Assembly: GCA_023266245.1 (NCBI GenBank)
Contig: JAHFRO010000092.1
Location: 3,330-8,637, forward strand
Length of the DNA stretch: 5,308 bases
Direction of reading: 5' to 3'
Source: Betaproteobacteria bacterium
GTDB lineage: Bacteria; Pseudomonadota; Gammaproteobacteria; Burkholderiales; SG8-41
The notes under the pieces were generated by a model. That model made no database searches. It was not told where the DNA came from and saw nothing but the letters and a program-made list of their open reading frames with translations. The position numbers and the translations under genes were made by a program. This document shows, one piece after another, positions 1 through 4,724 of the stretch. Numbering within the stretch: position 1 is the first letter of the stretch; the number at the start of each line of letters is the position of its first letter.

Positions 1-455
1 ATCTCCACGATCTGCCCTTCGCTCCAGTGCCGTTTCAGTTTCGCGAACAGCTCGTCGGTGACGCCGTTGGGCTGGGACGCGGCCGCAATCGCGAAGTCGA
101 GCGCGACACGCTCGGCCTCCGTGTAGAGGGGGCTCGTGCGGTACTCCCACACCGCGGCGAGCTTCTTCTCGTCCACGCCGAGCCGGAGCGACGCTCCGGC
201 GGTGTGCGCCATTCAGTAATGGCAGCCGTGGGCGCGGCTCGCGACGTGCGCCACCAGCCGCTTGAAACCGCGGTCCACCTCGCCTTCCGGGTCCCACACC
301 GCCGCGGAAAGCGCGGAGATCGCCCGCAACAGCTTGGGCTTGCGCTGCAGGATGAGCGCGCTGTTCGGCACGAAGCCGAGCGACTTCACGTAATTCTGGA
401 AGGCGTCCTTCAGTTCCGGATTTGCGTCCTGCGGCAACGGCGCGATACGCGTCAT
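1..455 (-). CDS. AhpD-like / carboxymuconolactone decarboxylase family selenoprotein with CxxU active site (3' end outside window)
   Basis: This is probably a thiol/selenol peroxidase-like or reductase protein of the CMD/AhpD all-helical family. ATG at 455-453 follows a strong Shine-Dalgarno GGAGGT at 464-459. Residues 1-80 lead into GCHY, then an in-frame TGA (215-213), then MAHTAG. Read through as Sec, the site is C78-H-Y-U81-M-A-H84, matching the family's CxxC plus nearby His. The frame stays open for 70 more codons and still looks like the family: a VWEYRTSPLYTEAERVALDF stretch, then QPNGVTDELF and HWSEGQIVEI. Selection on both sides of the TGA argues against a pseudogene. A SECIS-like hairpin lies at 200-182. 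At least 151 residues are visible and the C-terminus runs off the window. AhpD-like selenoproteins are known from environmental sequence data. The substrate is unknown, and peroxidase activity is inferred from the fold family. The gene is divergent from pdxH. Confidence 0.85.
182..200 (-). promoter_or_regulatory. Candidate bacterial SECIS element (bSECIS) hairpin
   Basis: On the minus strand, GCCGGAGC-GTC-GCTCCGGC forms a perfect 8-bp stem with a three-base loop. It lies inside the coding region, 12 nt after the in-frame TGA at 215-213. The first loop base is G and the loop begins about 20 nt after the TGA. Bacterial SECIS elements sit just downstream of the UGA and have a short apical loop with a conserved G at the start (GGUCU in E. 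coli fdhF), recognised by SelB. The hairpin also encodes ordinary-looking residues (AGASLRL). The bulged U of the E. coli element is not seen. Confidence 0.75.
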
Positions 456-468
456 GCGACCTCCGATG

Positions 469-490
469 TTCGGCGACTCAACCCGCCGAA
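469..490. repeat. Inverted repeat in the divergent selenoprotein/pdxH intergenic region
   Basis: TTCGGCG (469-475) and CGCCGAA (484-490) form a perfect 7-bp dyad with an 8-base spacer. It lies just upstream of the selenoprotein Shine-Dalgarno and next to that gene's candidate -10 box. It could be an operator or a 5'-UTR hairpin; nothing identifies a regulator. Confidence 0.45.
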
Positions 491-519
491 CGATACCATT
501 TCCCGCGCGCGACGCACAA
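490..519 (-). promoter_or_regulatory. Candidate sigma70 promoter of the selenoprotein gene
   Basis: On the minus strand, TTGTGC (519-514), an 18-base spacer and TATCGT (495-490) resemble -35 and -10 boxes. A TG one base before the -10 gives an extended -10 character. The predicted start near 483 leaves a leader of about 28 nt carrying the GGAGGT ribosome site. The call rests on pattern matching only. Confidence 0.35.
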
Positions 520-532
520 CGCCGTAACGGGG

Positions 533-538
533 TAGAAT
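533..538 (+). promoter_or_regulatory. Candidate -10 box TAGAAT for pdxH
   Basis: TAGAAT matches four or five of the six TATAAT positions and ends 7 bases before the GTG start at 546. Transcription would therefore begin at or very near the start codon, giving a leaderless or nearly leaderless message. No good -35 is visible upstream, so the call is weak. Confidence 0.25.
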
Positions 539-545
539 CCCGCGC

Positions 546-1160
546 GTGCCGGAGAATCGTCCACCATTGAGCGAAGCGAGCGTTGCGCGCGATCCGATCG
601 CCCAGTTTGCCGATTGGTACGAGCACGCCTGCGCGGCCGTCAAGCCGTTCCCGCACGCGGCGGCGTTCGCCACCGCGACCACCGGCGGCCGCCCGTCGCT
701 GCGCATGGTGCTGCTGAAAGGGTTCGACGCGCGCGGCTTCGTGTTCTACACCAACTACCGCAGCCGCAAGGGCCGGGAGGTCGCGAAGAACGCGCGCGCA
801 AGCCTGCTGTTCTACTGGGGGAGCCTCGGGCACCAGGTGCGCATCGACGGGCGCATCGTCAAGGTGCCGCCCCGCGAGTCAGACGAGTATTTCGCGACCC
901 GCCCGCGCGGCAGTCAGTTAAGCGCCTGGGCTTCGCCTCAGAGCGAGGTGACGGCGGACCGTGCTGCGCTCGAGCAACGCTTCACCGCTGCTGCAGCAAA
1001 ATATGCCGGCAGGGTTCCCCGTCCGCCGTACTGGGGCGGCTACCGCCTGATCCCCGAAGCGATCGAGTTCTGGCAGGGGCGTGAAGACCGCCTGCACGAC
1101 CGCCTGCGCTACCGCCGCACGCGCAACGGCCGCTGGCTGATCGAGCGGCTCGCGCCATGA
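546..1160 (+). CDS. pdxH: Pyridoxamine/pyridoxine 5'-phosphate oxidase (PdxH)
   Basis: This FMN enzyme oxidises pyridoxamine or pyridoxine 5'-phosphate to pyridoxal 5'-phosphate with O2, in the last step of vitamin B6 synthesis and salvage in the cytoplasm. The 204-residue product is slightly shorter than E. coli PdxH (218). FMN-site motifs are visible: SLRMVLLKG (51-59), FYTNYRSRKG (67-76), RGSQLSAWASPQS (121-133) and RPPYWGGYRL (159-168). The C-terminal RLHDR (182-186) supplies the substrate-site Arg and His, R182 and H184, equivalent to E. coli R197 and H199. The protein ends WLIERLAP, typical of the family. The start is GTG at 546, the only start codon after the in-frame TAA at 525-527. 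No clear Shine-Dalgarno precedes it (only GGGG at 529-532). It is divergent from the selenoprotein gene and followed 13 bp later by the cyclase gene, suggesting cotranscription with that gene. Confidence 0.96.
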   Translation: MPENRPPLSEASVARDPIAQFADWYEHACAAVKPFPHAAAFATATTGGRPSLRMVLLKGFDARGFVFYTNYRSRKGREVAKNARASLLFYWGSLGHQVRIDGRIVKVPPRESDEYFATRPRGSQLSAWASPQSEVTADRAALEQRFTAAAAKYAGRVPRPPYWGGYRLIPEAIEFWQGREDRLHDRLRYRRTRNGRWLIERLAP

Positions 1161-1173
1161 GGCGCCGCCCGCC

Positions 1174-2406
1174 TTGACGCGCGCGCTGCTACTGGCACTC
1201 GCCCAGTTCGCAGTCCCCGCTGCGGTGTTGGGCGCGGCCTTCGTCCTCGTCTTCTACAGCGCGGCGCTGCCGCCCTCGCTCGCGGGGCTCAAGGTCTACG
1301 GTCCCTATATCGTGTTCGCGCTGGGCGCGGCGCTCGCGATCGGGTTCAATCGCGGGCGGGTGGTGTTCGCGCTGGTCGTGCTGGCCGCCGCCTACGGAAC
1401 GCAGCAACTGTGGTTGCAGGAGGGGCTGGGCACTTTTCCGGCGCGCGTCCTCTACGCCGCGCTCACGGTGTTCGTCCCCTTGAACCTCGCGCTGCTCGCC
1501 GTGCTGCCTGAGCGCGGCACGTTCAACCGCCACGGCGTGCTGCGGCTTGCGGTGCTCGTTGCCCAGGTTGGATTCACCGCCTGGGTGGTCGCGGCAAGCC
1601 AGACCGAGATCGCCGACTGGATCTATCAGAAATTCCTTGATCCCGCCCTGTTCGGCGCTGCTCGCATGCCGCAGCTCGGGATTGCGGTGATCGCGGCGAG
1701 CCTCCTCATTGCGTTTGTTGCAGCCTTCGTCACCCGCTCCGCGATCAGCGCGAGCCTGGTGGGCGCGATCGCCGCCTTCGCGGTCGCAGCGCACGTCGTG
1801 ACCGCGTCCACGACCTTTGCGATCTTCACCGCGGCGGCCGAGCTGATGGTGACGATCGGGATGTTGCAGGACGCGTTCCGCATGGCGTTTCGCGATGAGT
1901 TGACGGGGCTGCCGAGCCGGCGCGCCCTCAACGAGCGCCTGATGTCGCTTCCCCGGAGCTACACGGTGGCGATGCTCGACGTGGATCACTTCAAGCAGTT
2001 CAACGACACCTACGGGCATGACCTCGGCGACCAGGTGCTGAAGATGATGGCTTCGCAGATCGACGGCGTGGGCGGCGGCGGCAAGGCTTTCCGCTACGGC
2101 GGCGAGGAGTTTATGGTGCTGTTTCCGGGGAAAGACGCGGACGAGGTGATTCCGCATCTGGACGCGCTACGCAAGGACATCGAGTCGTACCGGCTTGCCC
2201 TGCGCGGCGCCGACCGGCCGCGCAAGTCGAAAGGCGGCAAGCGCCAGCGCGGCGGATGGCGGGGCAAGGACTCGGTATCGGTGACCGTGAGCATCGGCGT
2301 AGCCGAGTGCAGCGAGCGCCACGCCACGCCGCAAGCCGTGATTCAGGCGGCCGACAGGGCGCTCTACCGCGCGAAGGACAAGGGACGCAACCAGGTCAGC
2401 CGCTGA
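1174..2406 (+). CDS. Membrane-bound diguanylate cyclase (GGDEF domain)
   Basis: This enzyme probably makes cyclic di-GMP from two GTP at the inner membrane. Residues 1-235 are very hydrophobic, with about seven or eight membrane segments (near 5-30, 42-57, 62-75, 90-112, 123-142, 165-187 and 192-230), and act as an unidentified sensor module. The GGDEF domain starts at FRDELTGLPSRR (239-250). Metal-site D269 lies in MLDVDHFKQFND, and the signature is GGEEF (309-313), an active variant. The I-site RxxD expected five residues before the signature is replaced by GGGG, so product inhibition is probably absent. A basic Gly/Lys/Arg insert (350-365) precedes VTVSIGVAE, and ALYRAKDKGRN closes the domain. 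The start is TTG at 1174 with GAGG 11 nt upstream. A later GTG at codon 18 would break the first helix. The gene follows pdxH closely. Confidence 0.93.
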   Translation: MTRALLLALAQFAVPAAVLGAAFVLVFYSAALPPSLAGLKVYGPYIVFALGAALAIGFNRGRVVFALVVLAAAYGTQQLWLQEGLGTFPARVLYAALTVFVPLNLALLAVLPERGTFNRHGVLRLAVLVAQVGFTAWVVAASQTEIADWIYQKFLDPALFGAARMPQLGIAVIAASLLIAFVAAFVTRSAISASLVGAIAAFAVAAHVVTASTTFAIFTAAAELMVTIGMLQDAFRMAFRDELTGLPSRRALNERLMSLPRSYTVAMLDVDHFKQFNDTYGHDLGDQVLKMMASQIDGVGGGGKAFRYGGEEFMVLFPGKDADEVIPHLDALRKDIESYRLALRGADRPRKSKGGKRQRGGWRGKDSVSVTVSIGVAECSERHATPQAVIQAADRALYRAKDKGRNQVSR

Positions 2407-2421
2407 GCCGCGCGCGGCGTG

Positions 2422-2427
2422 TAAACT
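2422..2427 (+). promoter_or_regulatory. Candidate -10 box (TAAACT) for the NnrU-family gene
   Basis: TAAACT lies in the 58-bp gap after the cyclase stop, about 38 bases before the chosen ATG. The surrounding sequence is GC-rich, so this AT island stands out. No convincing -35 is seen. Confidence 0.22.
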
Positions 2428-2464
2428 GTGCCGGGAATTGTTTTTACCGAAGTGGGTGCCGACT

Positions 2465-3145
2465 ATGAATCCATACATACAGCTCGTCGTCGCGACCATC
2501 GCGTTCCTCGTAACACACTACGTCTCGAGCACGCCGCTGCGGGCAAAGTTGGTCGGGGCGCTGGGGGAAAAAGCCTACCTCGGCCTCTACAGCCTGGCCG
2601 CGTTCGCCACGCTCGGCTGGATGGTCTTCACCTACTACCGCGCGCCGTCGGCAATGCTGTGGTACGTGCCGGCGCTGCGCTATGTGCCGCTCGTCATGAT
2701 GCCGGTCGCACTGATTCTCCTGGTCTGCGGACTGCTCACCCGCAACCCGACGCTGGTCGGGCAGGAGCGGCTGCTCCAGTCGGCCGAGCCCGCGCGCGGC
2801 ATCCTGCGCATCACGCGGCATCCGCTGATGTGGGGAATCGCGCTGTGGGCTGCCGTGCACCTGCTCGCGCGCGGCGATGCGGCCTCTTTCGTGTTCTTCG
2901 GGTCTTTTCTCGTGCTGGCGCTCAGCGGCACGGCGCTGATCGACCGCCGCAGGGCCGCGACTCCGGGAGAAGGCTGGATGCGCTTCGCCACGGTCACCTC
3001 CAACCTGCCGTTCGCCGCGATCGCCGGCGGCAGAAACGAGATCAGGCTCGCCGAGATCGGCTGGGTAAAGCCGCTCATCGGTATCGCGCTTTACGTCGTG
3101 GTGCTGTACCTGCACCAGCCGCTGTTCGGCGCTCGTCCCTACTAG
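2465..3145 (+). CDS. NnrU-family integral membrane protein
   Basis: This 226-residue polytopic inner-membrane protein belongs to the NnrU family, named from a denitrification-linked gene and related to plant zeta-carotene isomerase Z-ISO. The biochemical role in most bacteria is unknown. Visible features are a first membrane helix with a His (THYVSSTPLRAKLV, H18), LVGQ near 97-100, and the strongly conserved core ITRHPLMWGIALWAAVHLLA (116-135) followed by RGD. After that come a hydrophobic helix, a basic IDRRR (159-163) and TSNLPFAAIAGGR (178-190). I chose ATG at 2465 because it begins directly with the first helix. An in-frame TTG at 2438 would add nine residues without a clear ribosome site. 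No denitrification genes are visible nearby, so a link to NO metabolism should not be assumed. Confidence 0.88.
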   Translation: MNPYIQLVVATIAFLVTHYVSSTPLRAKLVGALGEKAYLGLYSLAAFATLGWMVFTYYRAPSAMLWYVPALRYVPLVMMPVALILLVCGLLTRNPTLVGQERLLQSAEPARGILRITRHPLMWGIALWAAVHLLARGDAASFVFFGSFLVLALSGTALIDRRRAATPGEGWMRFATVTSNLPFAAIAGGRNEIRLAEIGWVKPLIGIALYVVVLYLHQPLFGARPY

Positions 3146-3191
3146 CTCGCGTGAAATGACGCGGCACAGGCGCGCGGGCTGCGAACGGCAA

Positions 3192-3226
3192 TAAAAAAGC
3201 CGGGGCTGCGATGCCGCAGTCCCGGC
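3192..3226 (-). terminator. Rho-independent terminator of the SWIB-domain gene
   Basis: On the minus strand, GCCGGG pairs with CCCGGC (3226-3221 with 3204-3199). A U·G-type pair and a further CTGCG/CGCAG stem continue it, giving about 12 bp with a four-base loop. Six T residues (3198-3193) follow. It begins 19 bases after the SWIB stop. There is no T-run on the plus side, so it serves the minus-strand gene, although the hairpin could also slow plus-strand transcripts from the NnrU gene. Confidence 0.88.
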
Positions 3227-3245
3227 CGTGTTGCTGAAAGCGCGA

Positions 3246-3581
3246 TTACCGCAGGTGGTTGCTGACCAGCCTGGTCATCTCGAACATCGAAACCTGCGAT
3301 CTGCCGCCGAACACCGAGCGCAGCTTGTCGTCGGCGTTGATCATGCGCCTGTTGACCCGGTCCTGCAGGCTATTACGCTTGATGTAGGCCCACAGCTTTT
3401 TGGTGACCTCGGTGCGTGGCATGGGGTTGCCGCCGATCACCGCCGCGAGCGTCGAGCTCGGGGTCATCGGTTTCATGAACGCGGGATTCGGCTTGCGCGC
3501 GCTTTTCTTCTTCGCTCCGCCTTTGCGCGCCGACTTGCGAACCTTCTTGGACTTCTTGCTGCTTTTCTTCCTCTTGGCCAT
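3246..3581 (-). CDS. Small SWIB/MDM2-domain protein with Lys-rich N-terminal tail
   Basis: This 111-residue protein combines two parts. Residues 1-30 are a very basic tail (13 Lys and 4 Arg of 30) resembling histone H1-like or nucleoid protein tails. Residues 36-111 are a SWIB domain, seen in LAAVIGGNPMPRTEVTKKLW, then YIKRNSLQD, INADDKLRSVFG and VSMFEMTRLVSNHL. SWIB domains occur in eukaryotic chromatin remodelling complexes (BAF60b) and in MDM2, and also in a set of bacteria including chlamydiae and proteobacteria. Their bacterial function is poorly known. DNA or nucleoid binding is inferred from the tail. ATG at 3581 follows GGGAG at 3592-3588 with good spacing. The stop is TAA at 3248-3246 and the terminator comes directly after, so the gene is probably monocistronic. 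Confidence 0.92.
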   Translation of the reverse strand: MAKRKKSSKKSKKVRKSARKGGAKKKSARKPNPAFMKPMTPSSTLAAVIGGNPMPRTEVTKKLWAYIKRNSLQDRVNRRMINADDKLRSVFGGRSQVSMFEMTRLVSNHLR

Positions 3582-3599
3582 GACTATCTCCCATTGATT

Positions 3600-3614
3600 G
3601 CGCTGAAACAGCGC
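3600..3614. repeat. Inverted repeat in the SWIB gene leader
   Basis: GCGCTG-AAA-CAGCGC is a perfect 6-bp dyad ending 8 bases upstream of the SWIB Shine-Dalgarno. It could be a leader hairpin or an operator. Confidence 0.45.
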
Positions 3615-3825
3615 GAGTGGTTGGAAACGCCGTCAAACGATGAATTCGGCGAGTAGAGGATGCCAATGTCTTTGCAACCTTGCAAGAGTTTTTTTGAGGC
3701 TGCCGCAGCGCGCGGGTCGCCGCGCCGCCCTGCTGGACGCGTGCGGCTCGCCGTTTGGGGCGGCGCCGCGCGTGACTCGCTGCGCGCTCGCCGCAACCCG
3801 GGCCGCCGTGCGCTGCAATCCCGCC

Positions 3826-3892
3826 ACGGCGTGAAGTCAAGGACTTATCCGCCGAAGTTCAAGTCTTGCGGCGGCGGGTCCCATCACGCCGT
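3826..3892. repeat. Nested inverted repeats, possible structured RNA or site
   Basis: ACGGCGTGA (3826-3834) pairs perfectly with TCACGCCGT (3884-3892). Inside, CCGCCG (3849-3854) pairs with CGGCGG (3869-3874), extended by AAG/CTT. The repeat is certain; its function is unknown. Confidence 0.45.
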
Positions 3893-3916
3893 TACCCGGT
3901 GCGCTTGAGTTTTTCC

Positions 3917-4054
3917 AGGAAGTGCCTGCGGCAGCGACCCCCGCTGTAGGCATCCGCCTCGCTCACCTCAGGCACCAACTTCCTAAGAACGGCTTCTCCG
4001 GGTCGCTGGGCGCCGCTCCCGCAAACGGGCCTGCGGCTAACGAGTCGCGGCGCC
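3917..4054. repeat. Complex of interleaved inverted repeats downstream of msrA
   Basis: There are three long pairings. AGGAAGTGCCTG (3917-3928) pairs with the CAGGCA and CTTCCT parts of 3969-3984, with a four-base bulge. CAGCGACCC (3932-3940) pairs perfectly with GGGTCGCTG (4000-4008). GGCGCCGC (4009-4016) pairs with GCGGCGCC (4047-4054), which touches the msrA stop codon. Smaller hairpins are CAGCG/CGCTG (3932-3946) and CCCG/CGGG (4018-4029). The last stem may act as a 3' end for the msrA message, but no U-run follows. Confidence 0.5.
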
Positions 4055-4620
4055 TACTTCTTGACCCTGTCCAGAAACCTCTTGCGAAATTTCCGGACTT
4101 TCGGTGCGACCACGAGCTGGCAGTACGGCTGGTAAGGATTGTGCGCGAAGTACTCTTGATGGTGGCCCTCGGCCACATGGAAGGTCGAGGCCGGCGCCAC
4201 CTCGGTCACGATCGGGTGGTCCCACAGCTTGGCGGCGTTGAGCCTGGCGATCACCTCCTCGGCGGCGGCTTTCTGCTGCGGCGAGTGGTAAAAAATCGCC
4301 GAGCGGTACTGGGTGCCGACGTCGTTGCCCTGGCGGTTGAGCGTGGTCGGATCGTGGATCACGAAGAACACTTCCAGCAACTCCTTGAACGAGACTACCG
4401 CCGGATCGAAGGTGAGACGCACCACCTCGGCGTGGCCGGTCCCGCCGTCGCATACCTCCTGATACGCGGGATTGGGCGTATGGCCGCCCATGTAGCCGGA
4501 TTCAACTGACTCCACGCCCTTCATCTCGTCGAACACCGCCTCCAGGCACCAGAAACAGCCGCCGGCGAGCGTGGCGATGTCCTTCCTGGTGGGGACTGCG
4601 GTCACGGCATCCAAGCTCAT
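4054..4620 (-). CDS. msrA: Peptide methionine sulfoxide reductase MsrA
   Basis: MsrA reduces the S-epimer of methionine sulfoxide in proteins and as the free amino acid, using thioredoxin as electron source, and so repairs oxidative damage. The 188-residue product has the active-site motif GGCFWCLE (20-27) with catalytic C22. It also has GYMGGHTPNPAYQEVCDGGT, GHAEVVRL, GTQYRSAIFY and HHQEYFAHNPYQPYC, whose C167 is the probable resolving Cys. All Cys codons here are TGC or TGT, so it is not a selenoprotein. ATG at 4620 is preceded by AGGGAG only two bases upstream, a tight spacing. No other in-frame start fits. It lies 104 bp after the ferritin-like gene on the same strand, with its own candidate -10 in the CGATAAAC repeat. 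It has no msrB partner in the window. Confidence 0.96.
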   Translation of the reverse strand: MSLDAVTAVPTRKDIATLAGGCFWCLEAVFDEMKGVESVESGYMGGHTPNPAYQEVCDGGTGHAEVVRLTFDPAVVSFKELLEVFFVIHDPTTLNRQGNDVGTQYRSAIFYHSPQQKAAAEEVIARLNAAKLWDHPIVTEVAPASTFHVAEGHHQEYFAHNPYQPYCQLVVAPKVRKFRKRFLDRVKK

Positions 4621-4634
4621 CGCTCCCTGATACG

Positions 4635-4651
4635 GTTTATCGAGTTTATCG
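4635..4651 (-). repeat. Tandem CGATAAAC repeat, candidate msrA -10 region
   Basis: On the minus strand CGATAAAC occurs twice with one T between, 15 bases upstream of the msrA ATG. GATAAACT resembles a -10 box in an otherwise GC-rich gap. The repeat is certain; promoter or operator use is a guess. Confidence 0.35.
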
Positions 4652-4724
4652 GATTCGCGGCGCGTACGGCGATGCCCCGCACGCGCCGCTTCCCGACTGA
4701 TGCGCCCGCCCCGCCGGCGCCCCG

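Larger units (their letters stand above)
3593..4053. other. Long intergenic gap without a convincing gene; rich in inverted repeats
   Basis: This 461-bp gap separates msrA from the SWIB gene, both on the minus strand. The open frames are Arg/Ala-rich and low in complexity, with no family resemblance. It has an AT-rich island (about 3655-3697) with two TTGCAA copies (3672-3677, 3680-3685) and a T7 run, a likely place for the SWIB promoter, although no clean -35/-10 pair was found. It then has a GC-rich stretch (3700-3830), an inverted-repeat element at 3826-3892, and a multi-helix region from 3917 to 4054. No tRNA, 4.5S, RNase P, tmRNA or riboswitch signature that I know was recognised. Confidence 0.6.

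Noticed and set aside
213..215. In-frame TGA read as a nonsense mutation (pseudogene) or as a gene boundary, with a new gene starting at the following ATG.
   Set aside because: The TGA sits exactly at a redox Cys position, the frame continues with family-like sequence, and a SECIS-like hairpin follows. An N-terminal half alone would lack the catalytic His and the second redox residue.
27..527. Plus-strand open frame of 166 codons opposite the selenoprotein gene.
   Set aside because: It is antisense to a well-supported coding region, with Arg/Val/His-rich composition typical of a shadow frame.
1189..2157. Long minus-strand open frame (322 codons) opposite the diguanylate cyclase.
   Set aside because: Composition is dominated by Arg, His, Glu and Gln with no family resemblance. 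The plus strand has clear membrane helices and a GGDEF domain.
2438..2464. TTG at 2438 as the NnrU-family start.
   Set aside because: It adds nine residues that do not fit a membrane helix, and TTG is a poor start compared with the ATG at 2465 that begins the first helix.
3672..3695. TTGCAA dyad plus T7 as a plus-strand intrinsic terminator.
   Set aside because: The stem would be only about four pairs, AT-containing, with a three-base gap before the T-run, and there is no plus-strand gene upstream to terminate.
3660..3908. Plus-strand 82-codon frame in the msrA-SWIB gap.
   Set aside because: It is Arg/Gly/Ser-rich and low in complexity, has no good ribosome site and shows no recognisable motif. 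The overlapping minus frames are equally unconvincing.
3593..4053. A known RNA gene (tRNA, tmRNA, 4.5S, 6S, RNase P) or a common riboswitch in the long gap.
   Set aside because: None of their conserved sequence signatures could be found on either strand by eye; only helices without a known consensus remain.
3922..4509. Plus-strand 195-codon frame opposite msrA.
   Set aside because: It is a shadow of msrA, whose motifs on the other strand are unmistakable.
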